Shown: piece after piece, positions 9,320-22,000 of the stretch | How the letters are laid out: each line of letters opens with the position of its first letter | Numbering within the stretch: position 1 is the stretch's first letter | Assembly: GCA_037178975.1 (NCBI GenBank) | Contig: JASJZH010000002.1 | Coordinates: 248,001-312,000, forward strand | Reading direction: 5' to 3' | DNA: 64,000 nt | From: Oscheius tipulae | Lineage: Eukaryota > Nematoda > Chromadorea > Rhabditida > Rhabditidae | Position numbers and translations under genes: made by a program | Notes under the pieces: model-generated | Told to the model about the DNA's origin: nothing | Database searches by the model: none | Seen by the model: only the letters and a program-made list of their open reading frames with translations

Positions 9320-10624
9320 CAGGGTGCGCCATAATTACGGGCGCGCAAATATTGACGTGTATCTTCGACACAAAATCGAATTTCAGAAATCGAACACATG
9401 TTGAGGCTTATTGTAACGTAGAACTATAACATCCAACAGTTAGATTTCGAAATGTCCACCACGAGCCTGAATGCAGGAGCGAAGTCTCTTCTTGAAGGCG
9501 TCACAGCAGTCACGCAGATAGTTTGCATCCATTTCGTCCCAGGCCTTCTTAAGAGCTGCTTTCAACGAGCCCAAATTCTTGTGGCGAGTTTGAGAAGACC
9601 TTGGTCTCGAGCGTTGACCAGATGGAAAAGTCCAGGGGGTTCAGGTCAGGCGAGCAAGAGGGCCAATCTTGGTGCTCGATGAAGTCGGGAAGCTCGCGGC
9701 GGCACCACTCTTGGACGACCTTCGCTTTGTGGGCAGGGGCAGAGTCCTGTTGGAAACACCAAGGTCTGTTTCCGAAGTGAGAAACAGACCAGGGCTCCAG
9801 CACATTTTCCAGAATGTTCTTCTCGTAAGCATCTTTGTTGATTTTGACTCCTTTGTCAACAAAAACGAGGGGGGTTTTGCCATCACTAGTGATGCCTCCC
9901 CAAACCATTACAGAGGCCGGATGAGCCGTTTTTCCAACGATCTTTCCACGATTCACAGCTTCGTCCATGTTTTTGGCAAGGATTCTGTCGTTTTGACGGT
10001 TCAAAATGGGCTCAACTGTGAAGATCTTCTCGTCGGAGAAGACAATGTCGCGGTGCGTTCTGCCGGTGAAACGTTTCAGGAATTTTCTGCATTTTCGGAC
10101 TCGCTTCAGTTTGTTATCGTCTGATAGCAAATGGGTTCGTTTGAGACAGTAAGAACGATTGTTCAGCTTCTCTCTGACAATTCTTCTCATCGATGTAGCC
10201 GACACATGCAACTTCTTGGCTATTCTTCTCATGGAGCGACGGGAATTGCGAGCGATGCGAGACCGGACGATTTTGACCATCTTGGGTGTAGTGACCGTCA
10301 CTTTTCTGCCTCTTCCAGCTCGATCTTCTTCAGTTCCAAGTTGGCGAAAACGTTTGATGGTCTTTTGGACAGTTCGCATCGATATAGACAGCGATTTCGC
10401 GATGCGCTTCGTCGAGCGGCCGGCTAGGTGCATTCTTATGACGGCGCCGCGCAAAGGATGAGCTTTGGTCATGATTTACTAAATATCCGTATTAATAGAA
10501 CATGTTGAAAATAAGAAGTTAGGAAACAAAAGAACACAAAAAACCGAAAAAAAGCAAAAGTTGCTTGCAGTCTTGCTGTAAATCTTGAGTACGAATTGCA
10601 CGCCCGTAATTATGGCGCACCCTG
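9320..10624 (-). mobile_element. maT-type (DD37D) mariner transposon
   Basis: The 1.3-kb element starts cagggtgcgccataattacg and ends with its reverse complement (terminal inverted repeats of about 26 bp). It is flanked by TA duplications at 9318-9319 and 10625-10626. It carries one transposase frame on the minus strand. Near-identical terminal repeats suggest a fairly recent insertion. Confidence 0.92.
9440..10472 (-). pseudogene. maT transposase, frameshifted near the C-terminus
   Basis: The frame opens at 10472 (MTKAHPLRGAVIRMHLAG). It contains two helix-turn-helix DNA-binding segments in the first about 110 residues, then the DDD catalytic core: FSDEKIF, QQDSAPAH and DLNPLDFSIW. Thirty-seven residues separate the second and third Asp, which is the maT (DD37D) spacing. 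After TKVFSN the frame runs into unrelated residues and stops at 9549. The expected C-terminal tail (LKKAWDEMDANYL...) is present in the next frame up to a stop at 9440, so about one base has been lost near 9590. The catalytic core is complete but the full product is not. Confidence 0.88.
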
Positions 10625-10813
10625 TATATCTTTAAATCCAAACTATCCATTGTCGTACTGCTTGGGACGACAGGTTGGTCAATTAGCACCCATCTCCCTA
10701 TTTTTATTCGCCAGTTAAAACTTTAAAAAGCTAATCACAGGGTAGGATATATCACTATGGTCCGTTCTTTATAGAGATCGTTGCGGGAAAGGGTCGGAGT
10801 ATCGTGGGACCTC

Positions 10814-13800
10814 TTAGCGAGTATTCTTGGCTAGCTTGGAGAGAAGATCGGCGTATTGGGGTGACTGAAGGTAGCGAACGTAGGGATCGTTACGAAGAAT
10901 CTGTTCAACGTGCTTGACAGCCTCGTCGAAGATTCCAATATCCACGTCCTTGTCTTCGACACGACGCTCAATCATTTGACGGACACCGAACGGGAGGTAG
11001 ACCTGGAATATCCTAGTGAGACTCTGTCTCCCTGTCTCTCTGTCTTTTTCTGTCTCTCTATCTCTCTATCTCTCTATCTCCCTATCTCTCTGTCTCTCAG
11101 TCACTCTGTTCGTCTGCCTCTATGCATCTTTGTCTCTCAAACTCGCCTCATTGGTAGTCCCCTCGGCCAGGTAGGTTTGCAGAATGACTCTGGCCATATT
11201 TTGCATGGCAGTCGACTTGTTCTTAGTACCCCTAAACTCCACAACAGCCTCCCAGAAACGTAGATTTTCTTCAGCCCGAACACTTTGGAGGAACATTCGG
11301 AAGTGATGACGACCGACCTGGAGGTTAAACCTCAAAGAGCTTTAGAATAGTCATACATGATTTCCGAGCATGGCATCGAAGCTGTGCTGCCAGCGCTCGG
11401 CATGTCCGCGTGGGAGGAGCTTCTCCAGGTAGTCGAGATAGACCTCCGAGCGACGGAATCGTGGAAATTGATCGTTTTCCAAGAGACGACGGACTTCCTT
11501 GAGAGCCGGAGCAAATTCCTCATTGTCGATGACGTCGCAGTCAGCAGCATCTCGGATTTTCTGAAGAGAAGCAGTGGAGAAAGTCACTGTCACTCATACC
11601 TTCATAGCCCCACTGGACAGATTGATGTACTGTCCATAAGTGTCCACAATCTCCCTGGCCAGAGCTCTCTTCTCGTCTCCGGCTTTCATCTTCTTCAACT
11701 TCTCAACAGCCTCTAGGAAGGCCAGGTTCTCTTCGGCTAGAGAGGTGAAGAGGAAGTAGCGGAAAAGAGCTCGGCCTGAGATTCCTTTTGGATGCGGGGA
11801 CATGCTTTCAACACTACCTTTCTCGTCGGAAAGGACGTTGTTACAGCTGCTGGCTGCCCAGCTTGCAGCCCGAACGTAGTCGACTCCTACAGTATCAGGG
11901 AGAGGGGGAGCTTTTCGGTCTTGACGAGCAGAGGGGTCGAACATTGACTGAAATGAGAGGATTTGAGAAGGAGACAGAGACAGTGATAGTCAGTCATTTG
12001 AAATGGGAGGAAAATTTTCTCCGCAGACATCATAAGAGTGAAAAATCATTTTATGTACTACTGTACCCAATTGAATGATGTCAATTGGCTTTCTCAGAGG
12101 ACGTTGCAAGTAATGAACCTCCGACAACAGTCAATTACCCAAGCTAGAATTCTCTCATACAAAAGGATTATTCTTAAAAGAAGGATCTTTGGAGAGGAAA
12201 GAACTCACAAATGGTGACGCATCCATAACTGGCTTCTTCTTTATTGAGTTGTTCTTTTTGACGGGTGGCTGATTTTTGGCTGGAGGTGACGGTGGAACGG
12301 CGTACTTGTTCGGCGAAGGAGTACGGGTCGGAGCACGCTTATCGTCGCTCTTCCGACGGCCTTCTTTGCTGAAAAATAATTGGGTTAATAGAATCAGAGA
12401 GCATTGTAAACTCTTTTTACTGTAGGTTACGGTGCTAAAAGTTGACGGAAATTCGTAGAGAGACAGACAGATAAATAGAGAGAGAGAGAAAGAGATACCG
12501 AGATCAGGACACACCTTGTGACTCAACGAGAAGAACACTTTGATCTTCTCTCAAGAGAATAGATGACTCTCTCTCTCTCAGATCTAAGTGCCGTGTACCG
12601 TGGGCGGAATAATGTATCGACTCGCTTATGAGAACCCGGTTCCCCTACAATTTCTGATAATGCCTTGGTTTTCTGCGTCTATCTGGGTATACGGTAGTGT
12701 GTCCTGACCTTGACCTATTGAAAATTGAACTGACGACTTGGCGCAATGCGGACATGTCGGGAGGAAAAGTGAGAGAGCCAAGAGGTGGGAAAGCTGTCCG
12801 GAGTTGGGAAAGTAAGGATAGAGGTAACTGATTGGTTTCTCCTGCAAAGAAGAGCACAAAATGTTAGAGTATCTGTCTCTCTGTCCCTGTCTCTCTGAGT
12901 CCCAATTGTAATCATCAAGCTCGCCCAACTTACCACCGAACAGCAAAAAAGTACTCCTGTTGTTCGTAGAGAGGGCTTTTCGTATTCCAAAAAGTCATTC
13001 ACCACTCTCAGAGAAAATTGGAAGAAGATTATAGATAGCGACGTCAATGAGGTGAACTCCCTTTTCTCTCCGCGGCGCACTCTCGCCTTGAAAAGGCCAG
13101 AATATTGACATGTAAAGGTGGCGGAAAAATTATACTCTAAAGGGAGAATGCGGCAGGGCAGAGTGCGATCAAGTAATTTTGTTGCTCTCTTCGGTTCAGT
13201 TGGTTTTCTTTGGAGCTAATGAAGTCAGAGGTTATTTTTGACGCGCGAGCTCAATGGTCAAAGTATTGAACTGTCACTGTCTCTCTGTGTCTCTCTCTGT
13301 GTCAAAGCTGATGCCAGTGAACGTTCTCTATTGTTCATACAGCGCTTTCTACAACTCTTAGGCTTGTTTGTGGCTTGGGTATGCAAGTAATTACGTGCTA
13401 GATCATCTACCCACTCGAGGCTGTGCGAAAAATGGGGATAACCTATTGGAACAAAAAAACTTGGTAAGTGCTTCAAGGTCTAAAGAATCTAGGCCCAGAA
13501 ACTTCAAAAAGCGTCTTTTTTGACTGATCTACTTGCCTTTAAGGCATCCAAGTTGGCCGCTTTTTTACACTAATTTTTGTCCCTGTTCCCCAGAGGGTTT
13601 CACCTTGAGCTCTGCACCAAACTCTTATTGCTAGCCTCTGAGACTTTTTCGGCAGATCTTGTAAATTCGAAAAAAAGGAAAACAGTAAAGGGTCGGAAAC
13701 AACAAAAAACACATATGAGAACTTTTTGAAACAAGTTCCGTCCAGTTTTTTGGCTACGGTAACCCGGAACTTTGAAACCTCTGTAAGACATAAAACGACA

Positions 13801-16158
13801 TCAGTTTGAGTGGAAATATGAGACAGAGACGCCAAAGACTACTCTTTCCAGCTGGCTAATTTTCCCTCGAATTTAATCACAGAGCATATGGTTTCCTGGG
13901 GCAACCATGAGAGAACTGGCACTTACCCCACAGAGAGCTTTTCCATCGAGCGAGGGGTTGTCTTCGGCATCTGGGGTGAAACTTTGAGACAGACTGGATT
14001 ACAGAGGGGATTAGAGACAGAGTGAAGGGTACGGTAGCTTTTTGAGAGAGAGAGAGAGAGCCTGGTGAGCATCCTAGGTGGGTGGAGCTGACATTACTCG
14101 CAGGGTTTTTAAGAGATGAGGAAGTCTGGGACAGAATTTGTTCGAAGTACGGATCAGGGAGTACCATACAGAAAACATGGATCAGGGAGCCCTGTCGTAA
14201 CAAAAAGTCGATCTAGAGCCTTTTTCTTCCAAGAACAGTACTTTCCCTACATCCTTTTTTCAGCCGAAACCACCCGTTCACCAATCCTGTTATGCTCTGG
14301 CCGTGGGTTTTCAAATTTTGAGAGTTCAAGGGTACTGCAAAATTTTTATCGTCCAAGCTATTTCTCGAAGGCCAGCCAGACGGAGCCTCAAAACTTTCTT
14401 GGAAGGATGACTTTAGTATGAGATTACTTGCCACGAGATGGTACGGGTGCGACAAAGGCGCGTCAGCCCAAACCAAATGCTAAACAACTTTTACTGGTCC
14501 AAGACCGCATTTTCATGTATAGTGATGTTCTGCAAAGTTGTAGATTTTGACATGAGCTACAACTTTATAAAATACCAGCTACCTAAAGGCCAATTATTTT
14601 TGTTCGGCTGTGTGACTTTCCAAGATCAACTCGTCCTATGCATAAGTTTAAAGTTGACTTGCAAACTTTTGACCCTAATTGGCAATAATTTATCGCTTCC
14701 ATCGCGCTTTAGATAGTAGAGAAGATCGGAAAGCTGCCATCTTGAGCCTCGCACATGCCCTGTCAGGGAGTTTGGGTAATTGTTCAAGCAAGTCAATAAG
14801 ATCGATACATGCTAAGAAGAAAAGAAGAGCTTACCTCGGCAGAAGTCCAGACTCTTCGGAGCTGTTCTCCGACTGGATTTTGTCGAACTCGACCGAATAC
14901 TGCTTCTCCGGCGAGGCCCTAATTGATCAGTTTTTCACTTTCGAGCTTCAACTTTTTACGTAAACATTTTTCGAGGGGAAGAGATGAGTTGATCAGTTGA
15001 GTATTATGATGGAACAGTTTTGAGAAACGCCTACTTTTTGTTCGGCTCTGAGTAATCCCCTTGTGCTCCTTATTCTCAATGCCTTTTTTTGCTTTGAAAA
15101 GGGCACATCCTCCTCTGTAATCTTCTCTGCTTGACTATTTGTCATTAGTCTAGCCTTAAGAAAACAAGAAGGGCTCTGAGCCTGGAGACAGTGAGAAAGA
15201 AAGACAGAGACGCAGAGAGAGAGATAGAGAGATAAAGATACAGATAGGCAGAGAGACAAATAGAAAAGAGACAGAGAGACGGAGACAAAGAGATAACCGA
15301 CTGATCGACTCCTTTCTTCCCTCGAAAAACGAGGCCAAAAAGGTTACCTCGAGGCGGAGCCGCGTCCAAAAACGGAGCTCAATTTGCTCGACGTGGTTGC
15401 TTTTTGTACACTGACAGTAGTAGCCAATCAGAATACAGTGTGTGTCAGCTAGAAGGAAGCAGAAAAAGGTAGCCTCTCTCTTTATGAGACTCTGTTGGAC
15501 AAACAACTCATTAGACTGTGTGTGCGTGAAACGGGAAGAGCGCAATAGATGAGCACACCCGATTTAGACGTCTCTTTTCTTGACGTCACAGTTCCCCTTA
15601 TTACTGACAGCAGGATGCGCTGGGTTACCCAGGGAGACACAGGGAGAGACACTCGTCCAAGTATCTGTGGGCGAGACCTTTGGGGAGCGAAAGAAGATTT
15701 GGGTTTAGTTATCTGGTAGATGATCTATATTTCGAATTCAGGCATAAGACTGTAATCAGAAAGAGAGACAGAGAGACACTGATTGTTTTGTAGAGTACAA
15801 GTTGAAGCCATTGAAAATAGCAAAGTTGGAACAATATAACTACAGTATGGTACTCCCTGATCCGTACTTCGAACAAATTCTGTCCCAGACTTCCTCATCT
15901 CGCCAAGAACTTTGTGATAGACTGGCCTGAATCCTTTAGTCCTTACTCTAGTTTGTTCTTTGTAATTTGTTATGCACGTTTTATTACAGTCCTGTAGTTC
16001 AAAATTTGTAACAGCCTCCAGCACAACAATTACAAACCAACCTTCCAGGCTCCGAGCCACTGGAACTTTCAACAATTTCCACGTCTGCTTTCTTGGAAGA
16101 AGTCGGTCCAGGACTGGGACTAGGAGCTGGGCTCTCCTCGACGTAGCGACGGAACATA
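10814..16158 (-). CDS. rgs-3: Tandem RGS-domain regulator of G-protein signalling (RGS-3-like)
   Basis: Supported exons, high to low: 16042-16158 (ATG at 16157 after a ttgcag acceptor), 14835-14918, 12209-12368, 11600-11947, 11357-11560, 11147-11317 and 10814-11002 (stop). The coding order is a Ser/Pro-rich low-complexity N-terminus, then RGS domain 1 (LFRYFLFTSLAEENLAFLEA to YLDYLEKLL), then RGS domain 2 (HFRMFLQSVRAEENLRFWEA to QYADLLSKLA). Two RGS domains in one protein are known for C. elegans RGS-3, which accelerates GTP hydrolysis on G-alpha in sensory neurons. The symbol is inferred from that architecture. Further exons between 12370 and 14830 (for example near 13930-13975 and 12700-12845) are likely but their frame is unresolved. 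The intron after exon 11147-11317 appears to use a GC donor. Confidence 0.8.
11015..11130. repeat. TCTC/TGTC low-complexity tract in an RGS intron
   Basis: An imperfect run of tctctgtctc units fills nearly the whole intron between the last two RGS exons. Confidence 0.8.
14113..14169 (+). repeat. Left arm of a 57-bp inverted repeat
   Basis: This segment (gagatgaggaagtctgggac ... gtaccatac) recurs as a perfect reverse complement at 15845-15901, inside the introns of the RGS gene. Confidence 0.9.
14440..14640. repeat. Hairpin repeat copy (tgcaaagttgtag family)
   Basis: Arms tctgcaaagttgtag and ctacaacttt lie about 16 bases apart, in an RGS-gene intron. Confidence 0.6.
15845..15901 (-). repeat. 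Right arm of the 57-bp inverted repeat
   Basis: This is the exact reverse complement of 14113-14169, with 1.68 kb between the arms. Confidence 0.9.
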
Positions 16159-16559
16159 CTGCAAGTTAAGACCGTAATAAACTGCACTGCAAAGGAGACA
16201 GAGAGACGGAACCCTACAGGTAGAGCAAAAATCACAAAAAGTTACCCAATTCGCCGTATAGTTGCACCTGATTCCTTTCTCTTAATGCTAAAGTTGCAGT
16301 AATAAACAGTCAAGGTTGACTGGATGTCAAAAAAAGTGACTTTTCTCCAGATGAAGTCTGTCACTATGGGAATGAATAGGAGAATGGACTCAATTACACG
16401 CAAAAATACAATTTTATCGCTGTTATTTTTCGGAGAAGGGAATTTACAATAAATGACTAGGAAAATTAGGAGTTTGGTGTAAACTACTTGAAAACAAGCC
16501 TGTTTGACAGCCCAGTGAAGCCGACAAGACAATAAATATATCGGTTCGCGTCTTTTTCA

Positions 16560-16680
16560 GACAGATAACAGATTATTCAACTTTTCAATATTTTGCAAAG
16601 TTGTAGCTCGTATCAAAATCTGCAACTTTGCAGAACATGCAATATGTCAAAAAAACACTGGTTGATCCCGAAAAATGCTG
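16560..16680. repeat. Hairpin repeat copy (tgcaaagttgtag family)
   Basis: Arms ttttgcaaagttgtag and ctgcaactttgcagaac flank a short loop upstream of the first RGS exon found. Confidence 0.65.
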
Positions 16681-16699
16681 TGCTGATCTGGAGGATCCG

Positions 16700-19043
16700 A
16701 TCTAAATACTAACCGATACCATCGTTGCCGAACTAACTTTCTCACAAAAGAAGAGAAAATGTTCAGGAGACGTGACAAAACAAAGTATGGAGATATAGGT
16801 GAGGGATGGAGGTCGATTCAAATTGGAGGTTCGCCAGCACAGAGACACAGAGAGCAGGTGCTGATTAGGCTTGCCTTCAATGAGATAGAGACATGAGAGT
16901 ATATTGCCCTGGGCAACATAAACCGACGACATCTGGAGGAAGGAAAGGTACAAAAAAAGGAGTAGTGGCCTTGGCATAAGTTCTTTGGAAAATTCACTCG
17001 GCTGAGAAGTGAGCTTTTAATTAGACGTGGCGGGAAAATGTACTTTTGACGAGGGTGGAAAATGCGTCATATAATTGCTCTAATTAGGAAAGTCCTTATT
17101 TTTGCTGTCTCTCTGTCTTTCTGGCTTTCCGGCTCACTGCCCCTCGGTCTCTCTGTCACTGTTCATCTATTTTACAGACGGAGACATAGACAGACACGTT
17201 GTCCTAAAAGAACAACACTATCCTTGAAATAGGCAAGAAAAGTCACGAAGAACTGATAATCTAGCAACTCATAATGTTTGAATATTAGTACCTTTTAGGT
17301 CCCGCGACGACGTCACAGTTGTGGCACCCTTTCAAATCTTTTCACTTTCTGAGAGCTTCATTTGTTTCATTTTTCCATCAGTTCTCCTTTTTTTCTTGCC
17401 TGTTTTTTCTCGAAAAGCATTCCAATAGGACGCTATAACTCTTTGCTAGCAAATCCACTGAAATCCTTCCAAAAAAACATCCATTTTATCCTAAAAACAT
17501 TGATTCACTGTTTTGATCCTTTTCCGCACTATAATCTTCGATCTTCGCCTCGTGATTAACTGCTCGTTCTCTGTGCGTCCTTCACAGTACTGGGCAGCAG
17601 CCTCTAAACCAGTTCTCGGGTTCCCATAAGCCTCTCGGTCCCGGCAGTGTACCAATGTGATAATTCATGGTCGAGCTCACAATAATTGATCTTTGGTGCT
17701 GTATCTCCAGTTTAGTATCTCGGAGCCTAAAAGTGAGAAATCCCGGTTTAAAGAACGTCCATGCCCTGAACTCGTGATCGTTCTGTGTGTGAAAGTTCAT
17801 TGCGGGCCCAGACCCGCCGGTCCCTTGTGATTTTTGTGAACACTTGCTCTGCCTAGACGCTATAAAAGCTTTGTTTTCCGTTGCGAGCAAGTCTCTGGGC
17901 CTTATTCTAGAGCCCAGTAGCTAGAAAACTTACCCTGAACAATTTCGAGCGATTCCCTGTCTTGTCCAGCTTTTTTTTGCTAGCCGAAATCCACTTTTTT
18001 GTTTGTTTTCCTCCAAGTTATCCCCAGAGAAAACGTGCCGTGGCTCAAAATCGCTGCCAGGACGGCGTTCCCCCCAGCCGGCCGTTTGGTCATTTAGCCT
18101 CAGCCGGGTGAGCTTGTTTGCGTCAGATCAGCTGTTTTCGCCATGCTGCTTCTCCCATATTTGCTATGAATATCATGGAAATTTCTTCCTTTTTCTTGTT
18201 TTCATCCTCTTCAGAGCCGTAATCACATTTTTTGCGCCCTAATTGAGCAGTATAGGCGTGCAAAATGGCTGTCAGGAGCCAGTAAACAGTTTTACAGCTC
18301 ATTTCCTCATTCCCTGATCGAAAAATTAGCCGAACATGGAGCTCTAGTTGTAAAGGCGATTCTTGCCCTTGTATCCATGTTCGGAGAGCGCTGTTCATCG
18401 ATTTATCGGCGACACGCATCAAACACCTTCTCTTTTTGAGGCACAGCCCTGTCACCACAATTCAATCTCCAAATTTTTTGTCAGAAAATCAATTTTCCGC
18501 TGTGACAGCAATCGTAAAAGCCTCCTCTGGCCTGATGCCTCTTGTGACCGCATACAATCTTCCGATATCACCCTATTTTCCTTCCATTCTCAAGTTGGAC
18601 CCCTTTTTGTCCGGAAAAGTACACGTTTCTGGTCCTCGATCGGTCTAAAATAGACCGTCGCTGTTAGTCACAACCTGTAATTTTATCAATTTCGGTCCTC
18701 TAGAACCAATTTTTCTCGCTAATTTAAAAAAAAATAATGCCTAGCGGGGCTTCCAAGGAAGTGTGGAGGCATATCGCTCCACAGCATCGACCTTTGTGTC
18801 TCTGTGTACTTTTGCGATGAACGTTCTAGCGCCTTTCTCCACCTTTTTTGACCAGATTGCGCGCTTTCTTTCAGAGGTTCTTCGCTTAATTTTCCCAATT
18901 TTTCATTAGAAAAGCTCACAAAGTGTCTGTTCTCCTTCCTAAACCTCCGACTTCCCCATTACCTTGCTTCTAGGCTGCTCTCATCCTCTTTTTCACCCAT
19001 TGTTTCTCTTTTTTCCTAATTGCAATCAGTTTTTTTTCTTCAG
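16700..19043. other. Divergent intergenic region between rgs-3-like and the acetyl-CoA hydrolase gene
   Basis: No gene is supported here. Open frames at 17582-17890 and 18123-18458 lack domains. Positions 16740-16980 contain a minus-strand ATG stretch (MSSVYVAQG) that could be an extra 5' exon of the RGS gene. A tataaaa lies near 17862 and gacgtcac near 17308. Promoters for both flanking genes are presumably here. Confidence 0.4.
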
Positions 19044-22000
19044 ATGCTTTCCCGGCTGTCTTCCCGTGCCCTGTCAACATCCAATGCCGCCTCTCGGTAC
19101 GTTTTCGACCTTCTTTTTCACATCTTTCTGCCACGAATGGCATCAGATTGGGCTATTTATCTTGTGTTAATAGCGCGGAAGCGGCTTATCAGCTCTGTTG
19201 GCTCTTTAGCAAGGGTTAAGATACTGAAAGCTTGCCGTTTGCCAATGTAAAACTTTCCAGTGCCAGCTCCGTGTTCGTCGACAAGCACGAAATCGCATTC
19301 CCCATAGCAGGCAAGAGCCCGAAGGTGACGTCGATGAAGGACGCCTTTGGCGTGATCAAGAATGGCGACAACATCTTCGTCCACGGCATTGCTGCCACTC
19401 CGACGCCGCTTCTCAAAGCACGTTCTTTTTGTTTATTTTGCAGATTTTTGCGGCTATAAGCCGATCGAAATAAGCCGAGTCGCAGAAAATTGTCAATTTT
19501 TGACTGACAAGAGGCTAAGGATCTCGTAAAACTGTCCCCAGCTCATCTTGACCTGCCGGAAAGTTTGACCTCAGACAGTAAACTTCTGGTCCCGCTTAGT
19601 ACTCCATTTGGCTACGTACAGACAGCTTCCAACATCAGGGATGAACTGGATGTACATTGAGTGAAGCAGTTAAATCCAAAAAATGCGTATTGCGAGAGAA
19701 AGCAATAGCCAAAGGCCTTTCTTGATTACTTCAATTATTTCACGAGGACTAATCTCAGTTCTTCTTAATTTCACGAACAGTCACTTGCATTGAATGCAAA
19801 CCAGTCGATTCTTGTTCGACAGACAGACGGTGTGCGTCTAATAGGATGCATTTCCAGGGTCTTTGCGACTACGCGACTACAAACGATGTCAAGGGACTGA
19901 AGCTGCATCATCTGCACTTGGAGGGTGAGACCCCGTGGACCGCTGAAGGCGTCAATAGTACGTTCTTCTGATCATTTTGCACTATTTTTCGCTCATTTTC
20001 TAGAGAGAATCCGCTCAAATTCGCTCTTCACGGGAGCCAATCTTCGCTCGGCAGTAAATGCCGGAATCGCCGACTTCAATTCGTGCTTCCTTCAGGAGGT
20101 TCCGCTCCTCTTCCGTCGCGGAGCCATCAAGCTCAATGTGGCCCTTATCCAGGTACTTTGTAATTAAAATTGGGTTAAGAAAACATCAATTTTAGGTCTC
20201 TCCGCCCGATGCCAACGGCTACTGCTCGCTCGGGACCTCCGTCGACACTGCCCGAGCCGCTGTCACAAATGCCGACTACATTATTGGTCGGTTTTTTAAA
20301 AAAAAAAAAAATTAGATATTTTTAAAAAGACAACATGTTAAGTGTCAGGTTCGACTGTTTACTCCTGTCTGGGTAGCTCAAAGAACATGCCAATCAGTGG
20401 TCAACTGGATCCGAACGGTCAAAAAAAAGAAAAAATCTAAACACAAAGTTTCTGTGTTGGGTTATGGACTAATTTTGAATAACTCTTTCACCCTCTGATG
20501 TGTCCTCATCGGAAAATGAATGTTTGTTTTTTTGTTAGCGCTCGGCATGCGACTTCCCGTCTACACCATAGCCAGTTGGTTGACAGAAACTAGAAAAAAG
20601 GTCGCGAGAAAGTAGGAAAAAAAATGTTTTTCACGTCCGGAACCTCCTGATTTTCAGCCATGTCCAACAAGAACATGCCGCGAACCTTCGGCGACTCCAT
20701 CATCCACAGCTCTCATTTCGACATTCTCGTCGAAGATCACGAGCACCAGCTCCATGAGCGTCATCTAGGGACGACGAACGATCAGGAGAGAAAGATTGGC
20801 AAGATCATTGCCGACAATCTGGTAGACAACGGTGCCACTCTTCAAATGGGTAAGAAGAACCCAAAGTTGCACTTTAAACAGCCCTCCCCCTGCCCCCTAT
20901 CGCTCGCGCCGCAATCCTATCGACTTGGTTCTCTCCCCTTCCCGTGCCGTCGATAGCTCAGTTGGTAGAGCGGAGGACTGTAGTCTTGTCAGCTATCCTT
21001 AGGTCACTGGTTCGAATCCGGTTCGACGGAGTCTTTTTTGCTTTTTTGAAAAGGGATTGTGGGTTGGTTTAGAAGCGTTTTTGAGCTGTTTGGATGCCCT
21101 AACTTTTTCAAATAAAGTCGATTGTAGACACTAAGGACTGCGACGCAAATAACGTTCGATCCCGCCTGAGGCAAGCCATCTCGAACCAGAAGACCCACGT
21201 TCGATTCCTGGAGTCGTATACTGTAGGCCCCCCACAGAGCATAATTACCTAAAGTTTCCGTTCCGGTTTACAAGAAGATTAGGCTCAAAAGAGGAGATAA
21301 CCAACCTTGTATCATAAAATCAGCAATTCCCTCCATTTGCAGGAATCGGAGCGGTGCCGGACGCATGTCTGAACGAGCTCCATGATCACAAGGACCTCGG
21401 CATCCACACGGAGATGTTCTCGGACGGTGTGCTGAAGCTAATCGAGTGCAATGCTATCACGAACGCGAAGAAGGCCGTCCATCCGGGCAAGCTCGTCGTC
21501 AGTTTCGTCTATGGCTCGACGAAGCTCTACAAGTTCCTCCACGACAATCCGCTCATCGAGTTCGGAGACGTCCAATGGGTCAACGACCCGGCCATCATTC
21601 GCAAAAACCCGAAAGTCACCGCCATCAACTCGGCCGTCGAGATTGATCTCACTGGACAAGGTACCTTTTCTTAATTTTTGACGCTAAAATCATACAAATT
21701 CAGTCGTGTCGGACTCTGTAGGCAAGCGCTTCCTGTCCGGCTTTGGAGGTCAGGTGGACTTCATCAGAGGAGCCGCGATCGGCGATGACGGCCTGGGAAG
21801 GCCAATCATCGCGTTGCCCTCGATTTCGAAGAAGGGACAAAGCAAAATTGTGCCGACTATTAATGAGGTAAGGGACTTTCTTGAAATTTTAGAGCAGTAC
21901 CCACTTTTTGTATGCCGTTTCCTCTGTGATTTTGTACGCTATTGCTAAACTGATTCGTTTTGAGGCTGAAATATGGAAGAAACCCCAAGAATTGCGAAAA

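Noticed and set aside
10131..10461. Plus-strand frames of about 100 codons
   Set aside because: They lie opposite the maT transposase and mirror its codon pattern.
15145..15545. Minus-strand frame with leucine/serine-rich hydrophobic stretch
   Set aside because: Translation of a gagaca tract within an RGS intron; the RGS exons join in phase without it.
17860..17975. Possible spliced-leader RNA gene (minus strand, leader-like stretch before GGTAAGT and a small hairpin)
   Set aside because: No Sm-binding site and no match to known nematode leaders; an ordinary donor sequence is equally likely.
21438..21681. Several frames opposite or overlapping acer-1 exon 7
   Set aside because: Low-complexity Ser/Arg readings produced by a GC-rich conserved exon in wrong frames.
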